Shown: piece after piece, positions 20,901 to 32,900 of the stretch
Layout: each line of letters begins with the position of its first letter
How positions within the stretch are numbered: position 1 is the stretch's first letter
NCBI RefSeq assembly: GCF_001577835.2
Contig: NC_029521.1
Location: 19,808,470 to 19,872,469, forward strand
Length of the DNA: 64,000 nt
Reading direction: 5' to 3'
DNA from: Coturnix japonica
Taxonomy: Eukaryota > Chordata > Aves > Galliformes > Phasianidae
Program-made: the position numbers and the translations under genes
The notes under the pieces: model-generated
Seen by the model: only the letters and a program-made list of their open reading frames with translations
What the model was told of the DNA's origin: nothing
The model's database searches: none

Positions 20901-23900
20901 CTTCCTCTTTCTGCAGCGCATTCCACTGTAATGTCATCATGATTTTCCACTTAGAACAGAAATTCTTTTCAGGCTTAACCTAGAGCCACCTTTTACATGC
21001 TATCTGTATTCTGGAGATGCATGTTCACAGTCCCGTCCCTCTTAAACCAAATCTGTCCCATATCAAGTGTGTGCTTGATGGTATAACGCAATCTTCAACG
21101 AAGGGTTGTAAAGAAAAAACACCAGCCAAACAAAACATAGGATTTCTGAACCTGTAGTCTGCTCTTGCAATTAAGGCTTTCATTCTGTGCTCATAGGCTT
21201 CAGAAGTGGGGACTGAATACATACCTGTATGCTCCAAAGGATGACTACAAGCACAGGATGTTCTGGCGGGAGATGTACTCTGTGGAAGAAGCAGGTAATC
21301 ATTTCTATTTCCACTCAGCACTTTTGGTGAGTAGATTTAGGAGACATTAGGAGGAGGTTTTTCACACAGAGGGTGGTGACTCACTGGAACAGGTTGCCCA
21401 AGGAGGTTGTGGATGCCCCATCCCTGGAGGCATTCAAGGCCAGGCTGTGGCTCTGGGCAGCCTGGTCTGGTGGCTGGTGACCCTGCACACAGCAAGGGGT
21501 TGAAACTTGATGATCATTGTGGTTCTTTTCAACCCAGGTTGTACCTATGATTTGTTCAACTGGATTGCTCATTGCTCTGCGCACTTGTGTATATAATCAC
21601 AGCAGCCAGTTCCAAATATGTGTTAAGGCCTGTTCTTAATACCCTGCAGGTGTATTTAAGGGAGTTTTAGTACAAGCACGGATTTGCTTCTTCTTACTAT
21701 AATTGTGGATAACCTCTAAAATTGCTTTTAAGGCTTTGTCTGATTAAAATTACTTCTTCCCACTCCTGTCCCTGGGAAAGGTTGTTTAGAAGTGTTCCTT
21801 CCTCAGGCTCATGATCCCCTGAGCCGTGTGGTGGAGCAGAAGGATTTGCTTCATTAAAAAAAAATAAAGGGAGGGGAAAAAAATAATAATTGGCCTTTTA
21901 TGTGAGCACAGGTTAGAAAAGCAGCTTATGGCTAGTCAGGACATGAAAGGGCTGTGTAAAAGGTGATGCAAGGCTTTCTATCCTCTGACTTATACAGGTT
22001 CTGCACTGTCTTACTGGCTTTTTGGGGATTATTGTTTTCCTTGAGTGAGAGAAAAAGTGATATCCACTTGAAGTTAAATAATCTTTGTTGGATGTCACTG
22101 TGAATCACCACAGAAGTATAATTTAGAGGGTACTGTGAGGGAACTTCAAATAATAACAGATACTATTAGATGTTCTCAAACTACTTTTCTTCATTGTATG
22201 TAAGATTAAATAGTTTGTTTCTTAAAGTGACTACTTCTGTCCTGCGATATTTAAAAAGAACCCTTTAATGTGCAGCAAGCTGCAGTGACGTGTAGTATGA
22301 GTAGTGAGGTAGCTGTGTCCTACATGGAATTGTCTCTGTGTGCGTGACAGGTGTTGAAAAAATGGGTAGCAGTTCTAGAACTGTTGATGCAGATGCTGTA
22401 ACAACAGACTTCATCCTTATTTGTCACTGAGATAGTTTTTTTTTAAGAATTTGAGCAAATCCCTTGATTTATTATTGTTATGACAACACAGCCATCTACA
22501 GTTCATTATTTATGTATAGTTATGAAGCTGTTTCTTGTTGAATCCTTCTGAAATACTTGAATTTAATTTCCAGAGCAGCTGATGACTCTAATATCAGCAG
22601 CACGTGAGCATGAAATAGAGTTCATCTATGCAATCTCACCTGGACTTGACATCACTTTCTCAAATCCCAAAGAAGTATCCACACTGAAGCGCAAGCTGGA
22701 CCAGGTAAATATGATGTGAGCTTCCTGCAGCTGTGGTCCTACTTAACTTAAAAAACTTCAGTACCATGCTTGCTCTTGCATACTTTACTAGTTGCTTACT
22801 TTACTAGGGTGCCTTGGTGAACAGTTTGAATGGATATGTTAATGTTGTATTGCAGAAGTGACCACTGATCATCTAGGTTAAAAAAATATATACCTGCTAT
22901 CAGATTTGGAAGGCTGTTCTTGGAATGTTGTCCTGACGGTATTTTAGTACCTTGATGCTAAGATGCATTTCCAACATGAGAGCCCTTGTCCACAACAAAT
23001 CTTTTGGTGGTAGATCTGACACATGTACATCTTTTTTGTTCCCATAATTAACTGCTTTCCTTTGTCCGATGCTGTTACAGCATTAGTTAACTCTTTCTCA
23101 GCTGTCTGTCCAGTGAAGTTAACTTTGTTGTAGGAACTGGAACAGATAGAAGGTCTTTAGAAGTAGCTTTGAGGAAAGCAAAGCAATGGATCAGAGATAA
23201 ATGCTCACTGAGAATAGATAACAGTCCTGTGTTGTCTTACCTACCTTCTCTCTCCTGTTCTCCTAGCTTTTCCTTCTTACAAGTTTATAATCTGAACAAT
23301 ACTCCAGTACTTTTCCCTAATTGTTAAAATGTTTTATCCTGTTGCAAAGATAGTTTAGATCTTGAAAATGATACAATTTGTTTAAAAAAAAAATAATAAC
23401 TTTCACTCTTGTTTCTTGTGTTAGGTTTCCCAGTTTGGCTGCAGATCGTTTGCCCTGCTGTTTGATGATATTGACCACAACATGTGTGCAGCAGACAAAG
23501 AAGTGTTTAGTTCCTTTGCTCATGCTCAAGTATCTATAACAAATGAAATTTACCAATATCTAGGAGAACCGGACACATTCCTTTTCTGTCCTACAGGTAA
23601 AGCAAGATGAATCCTTTAGTTCAGCCTTAAACAATAGGACCCACTATCTTATTGTTTGAAAAGTTGATTTAATATCTTATTGCCTCTTTAGGCAGTATTT
23701 TGGGGGTCATTTGAAGAATAAAGAAAGGTTCAAGTAATTTATATGTAGAAGTTTTGCCAAACCTGTGCATCTCTGACAAGTTATTGCCAAGCAAAGAAGC
23801 AACTTGATGGAATGGTTCAAGAACAAAAAATTAGATTAAATAAGGACTTGAGTTTGATTTGTAGCAAAGTCTGGGCTAGCTATTAGGTTCCTAGAGTTTT

Positions 23901-26900
23901 CTTAAAATGGAGATATTGCACTTCCTGTGCTCTCTTCTTTCAATGGCACCTGGTTTTAGTAAGGTTACTAATTATCGTGGAGTTGCCTTTGTTGAAAATC
24001 TGAAATACCAGATGACTCTTAAGGTCAATCATTGCTTTGTGCTGTCTTTTTGTTTTTTTTTTTTTAATTCTAAGCTTCACCTAACACTTGTAAGAGTGCT
24101 TCATTGTAATGGAGACAGTATTGCTGTGTTTGTTGGTGTGGGTTGTTAGAATGAGAACTTCATCTGGTAGCAGTGTTACCATTGTTAACTACTTTATTTA
24201 TCCCTTGTCTGTAATAATTCTGGTTCTGTTGCAGACTTCTTTTAACAAATCATATGCTCTGTTTTTAAGATTTTTGGTTATTTGCACTCTATACTTAGTC
24301 TAATGCTGTCTAATGCTCTTACATATTGTGTGCAGTAACCTGGGCTTCTATTTTCTTCCAAATTTTTGACATTTGACCAATGTCAAATAAATGCTGTGCT
24401 CTTGATTTCTGATGTTTTGCTAAGTGTCATTATGTAATGCCCTTCTAATTCAGACGACTGGGGATTTTGAGGTTAACTTTCAGGATTCTCTAATCAGGTG
24501 ATGGTATGTTGTCATATCTGTACATCTTTCTGTCCTTTGCAGAATACTGTGGAACTTTCTGTTACCCAAATGTTGCTCAGTCTCCGTATTTGCGAACTGT
24601 AGGAGAAAAACTGCTTCCTGGCATTGATGTGTTATGGACAGGTAAAGTAGCATTTTATTTTATTTTTTTAATTCAGTGTTAGTGTTGTAAAGTAATTTAT
24701 CATAAGTATTTAGTAAGAAATAAAAGGCAAAAAAAACCCCACACACATCCAGGTATTTGACCTGAGGAGTGTGAATCCTCATGCATATGCAAAGCGCTCT
24801 GATGGTCTCATTTCACTCTTAGGTCCGAAAGTTGTATCCAAAGACATTCCCGTGGAGTCCATTGAAGAAGTTTCTAAGATCATCAGGAGAGCACCAGTTA
24901 TATGGGACAACATTCATGCTAATGATTATGATCAGAAGAGGCTTTTTCTTGGTCCCTACAAAGGACGGTCAACTGAGCTCATCCCTCGACTAAAGGGAGT
25001 TCTGACCAATCCAAACTGTGAATTTGAAGCCAATTATGTTGCTATTCACACACTTGCGACCTGGTACAAGTCTAACATGAATGGAGTGAGAAAAGATGTG
25101 GTGATGAGTAAGTATGATTACCTCTTTGCTAGGGTATGTGTTTAACTATGTAACTTACACTGATTTTTCATGGCTTATTTGTTTTTTAATTAGTCTAGAT
25201 ATTTGTTACAATTTATTTTTAAGACACACAGCATTTTCTGTCCTGGAAGTAAAGGATAGTTACTGAAAAAATAACAAGCATCCAGATTATTTACTGAAAG
25301 TAATCTTCTGTGCGACCACGGATACATGTAAGTCTAATAGCATGTGCTACAGATACATCTCGGAATATCAATAGAAACAGTTTTGTGGTTTGTATTTGAC
25401 ACATGTATCCGTGGATTTGGTTACATTGGGGTTGGAGCAGGTCAGGTCAGAATAATAACTCTGAATATCATAACATTTAATTTCTCTGTACTGCTTGTGT
25501 GCTGATGTTGATAATGACTATAGCTTTTAGTTTTGTCCAATTAGGTTTTAATTTTTTGTCCTTCTTTGTGAAATAAGACAGAATTCTTGAGTACCTTGTC
25601 TAAAATATCTCTTTATATTAGATGAAACTTATGTGACTTTTTATAAATTTCTCTTTGTAGCTGATACTGAAGACAGTACGGTTTCTATCCAGATTAAACT
25701 GGAAAATGAAGGGAGCGATGAAGATATTGAAACAGATGTTCTCTACAGCCCACAAATGGCCTTGAAGTTGGCCTTAACTGAATGGCTTCAGGAGTTTGGA
25801 GTACCTCAGCAATACAGCAGTGAGCTTGGTTTGGTATCATTCTGGGGTTGGTAGGAAAATGTGATTACATTTCAGTAATTCAGTACTTACACTTAGATTA
25901 AAACTATTTTACAGATCCTTGGAAGTCTGTAGAAGTACTTACTACCTTACTTACTTGGGAAACTCTAATAAAGAGTGCTTGATATTCTGCAGTGTGCCTT
26001 TAGTGACCCAGCTGATCAGCAGAAGCACCCTCTCAAAGCAGGATGATCCTCTGGCATTTCTGATCTAAGACAGGAAAGAGTCTGAATCTTGTCAGCCCCA
26101 GCAGTTGTTATTAGATTTCTGTGGGACCTGAGAGAATAGGAAGAAATTTTTTTTAAGGGGGTGTTAAATTACTGCCAAAAACTATACTGCCCCAGAAGAG
26201 TCCATGTTCTTCCAGTTGTTTTCAGCTGGCTTTGTTTTTCTGAGTTTCTGTCTACAGAAACCAGTTGGGTTCCCTACAGCATTGTACACCTTTCCTCTTG
26301 TAGCACTGGGAGCTTGAGATCGGAGGTAAAATCTGTTTCTCTCAAACATGGGTTTTGGGTGGTCGGAGTGGCCTTTTCTTATAGCTGTTGGTGGAATGGA
26401 AGAATCTCTTCTCCTGACTCCTAGCTCTGCTCTGTCTAGTTATCCTTTGGAACTACTGTAGCGTTTCAGATCTCTCTAAAACTCAGCTGTGGCAGAAACA
26501 TTGGATGAGGAGTAGCAGTGTCACTTTCACAGAATCCTTTCTCAGAATCATTTGGGTTGGAAGGGGATCTCTGAAGATCACCTTAGCCAAGTCCTCTGCT
26601 CAGTTAGGGCTGGTTAGGACAAATTGCTTAAGACCTTTTCCATTAGGGTCTTGAATATCTCTTTTCCCCAGGTTAGAGACGTTCTTGTGATTGAAGTATT
26701 TAAACTTCTGTCCTTTTATTTTAAAGTCTACTCTGAATAGGAATAAGAAGTCAGCTGATGCAGAGGGGCAAAAGTTAACTTGAAAAGCTTTTTAAGCTGT
26801 TATTGTAGTCAGAAATATTGCTGGCAGTGCATGTTAACTCATTTTTTGAGCTCCCAATCTTTGCTTACTGGTTATCTGAAAGAGAAGCTTGCAAAAATGT

Positions 26901-29900
26901 GGAGTTCATAGTTAGAATTACAGTGACAGATGTGAACAGGCAAAGCACAAGAAGGAAGCTATACATAATTGGCTGCCATGACAACAGAATCATCCGTGAT
27001 TTGCAGAAGTTGCTGATTGGAATGTTTGTTGGCTGATATTGAAAATTTTAAATTTGTTTCTTCTTATCCTCAGGTAGGCAAGTGGCCCACAGCGGAGCTA
27101 AAACTGCTGTAGGGGATGTGGGGCCTCTGGTGGCACCGTCGTCTTTAAACGCAGCAACTGTGGTCACCACGGTTTACCAGGAGCCCATCATGAGTCAAGG
27201 TGCAGCGCTGAGCAGCGAGTCACCAGCCTTGGTAAAGGAGGAAGAGAAGAAGCAATCTGATGAGGAGCCGATGGACATGGTTGTAGAGAAACAAGATGAT
27301 GCGGATAAGAATTCTAACCAGATATTGACAGATATTGCTGAAGCGAAGATGACGGAGGAGTTGAAGCCAATGGATACTGATAAGGAGAGCATAGCTGAAT
27401 CAAAGTCCCCGGAGATGTCTATGCAGGAGGACTCTGGTAGTGACATTGCCCCTATGCAGACTGACGAACAGATTAACAAAGAACAGTTTCTGCCTGGGCC
27501 AAATGAAAAACCACTCTACGCAGTAGAACCAGTGACTTTAGAGGACTTGCAGCTTCTTGCTGACTTGTTTTATCTCCCATATGAACATGGGCCCAAAGGT
27601 GCACAGATGCTGAGAGAATTCCAGTGGCTTAGAGCAAATAGCAGTGTTGTCAGCGTTAACTGCAAAGGAAAGGATGCTGAAAAAGTGAGTGTGACTTAAG
27701 CTTGTTTCTCTCCTTTTAAATCAGAATCCTGAGCAATGTTGCCTGTTTTCTGAAATAGAGATGGATGTTAGGTTTCCTAGAAGCTGAAGGGTAGCATGTA
27801 ACTTAACCACAGGTGACAATAGCTTTTGTTCATCCAGTGGAATTGACTATACTTTAATAAGTACTGTAATTTACTGGAGTATCTGCATTTGAACAGTGAT
27901 CTCTGTACTGGCTTTGCTTCTAAGGGCAGTAGAAACTTGTGAATCCCATGTGGTGCAGTGGTTCCACGTATGGAATTGTGTGACCATCCTTCCTATTTAG
28001 AGTACTTGTTTTCCTTAGAAAGCAGTGTTTGATCTTGTGGATCTTTTCCCTCCATCCATAGATAGAAGAATGGCGAAACCGAGCAGCTAAGTTTGAAGAG
28101 ATGTGCAGCTTGGTGATGGGAATGTTCACCCGCCTCTCCAATTGTGCCAACAGAACAATCCTTTATGATATGTACTCCTACGTCTGGGATATCAAGAGTA
28201 TTATGTCAATGGTGAAATCTTTTGTGCAATGGTTAGGTAGGTGCATTGGGAGCCATTATAATCCCAGACAGAGTATCTTTTTTGTGTTTTTAATTAGCCC
28301 ACGGGGAAAACAAAGCATTATGTAAATACGTGCTCTTGGACATAGGGTCAGGTTTGACCCTGTTTTAAAGGTTTTCTTATCTCACTATGTGAATCAGTGC
28401 TTGCTGTGAATTTGCTTTGGGATTTAAGTGATGTCTGCTGGATGTTTTGGAGACCTTGATTTTTCTTCTTGGGCTAATGAAACTTGAATCTCATCTGACA
28501 CGTAAGTGTTGACTTTAGCTTATTCTTGACTGAATGCACACTGGACTAAGCCCCACAACTCCTTGGGTACCCTGGTATGTGATTGGAAATGACACTATGA
28601 AATGTGACCACATCAGCCACCTGTTGCTTGCTCTGTCTTGATAACACTGTTGCTGTCTTCAACAGAACAATTCCAGAAGTGACCTTTAAATGGGCTTGGC
28701 CAATAGGAAGCTGATCCTCCCAGCCCTGTGCGCATGCGAGCTTTAGCGTAAGGCTATTCTGGTGCAAAATTATTTTCTCGAAACACTTTCCAAATTGCTT
28801 TTTTTGTTGTTTTTTAATTATTTTCTGGCAGAGAGTGGAAATTATGGAGTTCCCTAGACTGATTTGGTCTGAGATGGAAGCTCATCTGGAAACACTTTTT
28901 GTTCTAGTTTTATTTTTTTCCTGAAAGATTTCTGAGGGTTCCAAAGTTGGCAGATAGCACCAGCATGGCCTGGGTAATTCTAGTGACCTCATTTCACTTT
29001 CAGGTTTCAATCCAGCTGTAAGGAATTTGCTGTGGACTTGCTTGACGTACACAGCAGGCAGCAAAGCTGATGGTCTCTTGTCACACGTTTTGTAGCTGTC
29101 ACAAGCCTCACAGTGGTAAACCATTGCACGACCTTGGTCAAATGCAGGTGTTTGGACTGTTAAATCTTAGTTCTAAATACTGACTGTTTTAAGTAGGGAC
29201 ACAGAAGACTGGTTAAGTCATCAAGTCAGGCCCTACTTAAAAACTTCCTGTGGGTGTGATCCTTACAGGTATGGAGAATAACAAAGATGAGCTTTTAGGA
29301 CTACCTTATGTAAAGTACAGAGGAGAGCTTGGCAGAATTGTATTGCGTTAATATCTCTGCCTAATGCTGCAGAAAACTTCAGTGTGTATGGTTTTAAGAC
29401 TAGTGTAACACCACTCCCCCAGCTTTACTATCCTTGCTGTATGTTGACATTTAACTAGAAGGAATGCTCTCTTTTTGAGAACTTAGTCTGTTTAAAAGTC
29501 TAGACCCACTCTGTGTAAAAAGAACACAGTTTCTTATGACCTCAAAGCATCGAGGGCCCAGCTTACGTTATGACTTCATTAGCTACCCGTTGCATTCCCT
29601 TATGAATGAATGAAACAAATGAAATTGTTTCCAGTTTCCCTATGTCCCTGTAGATTTGGTTTCAAGTCTTTAAATGCATCAAATACTTCAGAATTGCCTT
29701 CAAAAATGAAATGTTTATAGATACCAACTCTCTTAGACCTTGTTCTTTCCAGTACCATGTCTGGCATTAGAGAGTTGAAAAATTCACTGTAGGTGTTGGG
29801 TGTTCACTGCTGATTGGTCTTAAACTGACAGTGCTTCTGTGAGAGGAGATGTTTTTGTCCTTTGCTTGTGTTTTATCACAAGTATAAACATACGTAAAGC

Positions 29901-32900
29901 CAGGTAAGCCCAAATCCAAACCAATTAGCTTTCATGGTGTGCTCAATGGTCCGCTGAATGTTCATTTTCACCTCTCCTCCTAAGTCCAGCTAGCATTCAG
30001 TCCCTTAAATTAGTGTGGCTGTACAGTACTATGGATTACTAATGACTTTTATTGTCTTCTTCCCCATTGTGTACAGATGGGAGAATCTTCAGCACAAGTT
30101 TCTACTGCTATTGGATGGACAGCGCCAGATGTTCACAGCGCGTCGTCATTAATTAATTAAAATGGACAGGTTTTGTCTGTGAGGCAGCTCAGATAGATTA
30201 GATGTGTGATAGGCATGAACTGAAGTCACATTTGCGCAGCGATTAAGGCATTAACTATGTTTTTTGTTTATACAGCTCTTCATTCACACAGCTCTTTACT
30301 GTAATAATTGGGAGTGCTAGTTAAGTTGTAGTCTCAAAGGAGAGACAGATGTTGTCTTCCAAGTTAATGACTAAATTGCCATGAGAAGAGTATATTTTTG
30401 TGAGAATACTAAAGTGTGGGAGCTGGCCAAATTCAAATTCTGATACTTTTGGATCACTTCTGATATTTACTGTGCTTAGGGTAGTTTGCATTGAACACAT
30501 ATTCCTAAATTCTAATGAATGTCAGACTTGGCACTCTTTGGGACTCTCTGACTAGCACAACACACGTGTCTGTACTGATCTGGGACTGTTACTTGAACAG
30601 GAGTTAGACTGCTGTCTACAAAAGGAAAAGAATATTTGCGCTGCTCGTCTTGTCAGAAAACCAGGCAGGTAATCTCCATTCCAGATCCTGCACTTTTATT
30701 TTCCTCCTAACAGCTGTCGTTATGTTAGTTATTGAAGGCCGTGGCATCTTGCTAATGCGGCAGTGTAAAAAGTCAAATGGCTAATGAAAGCTGTTTTTTA
30801 CTCCAAAGCTAAGAACATTGATGGGTCTCCTGTGACCGATCAGTAGGAGCCCTGATGCCTCTCATGCGCCTGAAGAGGAAAAAGTGAGATGCTAAAGAAG
30901 CAGAGCTAGTATTACCTGTGACACACAGGGTATACTAGTTAATGTGAAGTAGAGTTAACCCACAACTTAGCTTATTAAAATACCAGTGGCACTGTGAAGG
31001 TATGGCCTGGATTACGTAAATCTAATTATTCTCTTGTAAGAATGCTGTTTCATACAGCTATCCTGGCTATCTTAACTGCTCCAAACTGTTTGTACATATT
31101 GCCAGTCCTGGTTTTCTGACAAGAGTAGAAACATTAATTAATAAAATGTGACTTCAGAAAGGTCCAGTTTTTATCAAGAGGCTGCGATAATGGGATTTGG
31201 TTGTTCTTCAGCTGCTTGTATTTGTAATGGTAGCTATTGAGTCAAGCAGCATCTAAGATGTCCTCTTTTTGTAGAGGAACCCGATGCTTCTGCCACAAGC
31301 GGACAGACAGAAGAATGTGCAGAAAGCCTGGCAGGCTTCTGTAGTTGTATGTGGCAGCATTCTTTGGTCTGGTCTTGAATAAGGTGTGTGCTATATCAGT
31401 CACCTTGCATCTTCTTAAACTTATCTGCTACTCGAAACTAAACTTGAAATATTGCGGTTGGTGCACAAGCACCAAATCTTTGTAAATCAATATTATTGCA
31501 GCCTCTATTGAAGCCCTGGATTATAGCTCAGTTAGAGAGCTTTTACCACAAGTGTGTGTTAGCTTTTTGGACATGTAAGACACCCAGGAAATCCCCCTTC
31601 TCGTAACGTTCTCCGCTTGGATCTGATCTCAACAGGGTGTCGTAGTCAATCTTCAGCACAGTTCTTAAGTGGAGACCAAGAACCCTGGGCCTTTAGAGGT
31701 GGTCTAGCAGGAGAGTTCCAGGTATCAATATGACTTCACAACTGAATGACATTTTCTTTGTTTTATGAGAAACCTTTTGTTACACATCAGAGGTCTGGAA
31801 GGATTGGTCTGCCGAAGGCTTTCTGGTCCAAAGCCCATTAGCCTTACAGCTTGGTTTAAAATAATTTTCCTCCCATTTCTACAGTAATTTCTCAAGGAGA
31901 TGCTGCCTGTCCCACGCGCACGCGAAGCGCAGCGGCTTTAGTTGTACATTTCACATTGTTTCTTTGCAGGTCGCACAGCATTTTTATCTGCGCCCGCAAT
32001 TGCACAATGCGCGCATGCTTGTTACCAATGGGAATTCCATGAGCAAAAGAGAGAGAGAGCAACCGACATTTGTATCGCAAAATAAAGCAGTATTTTATTG
32101 GAAAGATTTCAATTGGCAAATGCTCTAAAATCTGTTCTAAAACCTGTTTGTACCGCATCCCAATTTGTTCATGGATTTTTCAGGTGCTGTACTTTTCCCC
32201 CCTCACAGGTGCTCTGCGCGCAGCAAATAGAGTCAGCGCATTGCTTTTGGGATAAAGCGTCTCCTCTGGCCAGTTAACCCTCTTCAGACCAAACCTTTCC
32301 TCCTGACATTCTGTGTTCTTATACAGAAACAGTGTAGATACGATTGGTAAAAAGTATTTTAAAGTAGATAAGATAAGCAGGCTTTGAATGTACTTTTTCA
32401 ATTGCATATTCCAAAACACCAATTGGATATTTTCTATTCAAGTAAGGTCTTTGCATTTGTAAATCCTACCAACCCCACCTTCTTCTGGGGTGCCTGCAAG
32501 TAGCAAATGTTAATTTGGAAGTCTGCACTGCACGCCCAAGAGTCTTGGGATCTTGTTCACACACTCATTTCAAGTCTTTTGTTTCCACAGCGTTTGCTGC
32601 CTATCGATGGGGCAAATGACCTCTTTTTTCAACCGCCTCCACTAACGCCCACTTCCAAGGTGTACACCATAAGACCCTACTTCCCCAAAGATGAGGTAAC
32701 TGCTTTTTGTTCTTGTCATTGATGTAATTCCTTTCGTGGCAACTGCTTCCTCCTGAGTCCCTTCACCCTCTAATGAAACAGATCTTCCAGTATCTTGCAG
32801 AAAACAAATGCAAGCTACAGGAGAATGGAGGATAAGTGATCCGCCTATGATTTAACAGTGTACTGTGCTGCAGTACAGTTACACCCACAGCATGATTGCA

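Noticed and set aside
31890-32245. Definite LTR assignment for the OGA intron 11 patch
   Set aside because: No clear terminal repeats, primer-binding site or family match can be seen, so it is kept only as an unassigned anomalous patch.
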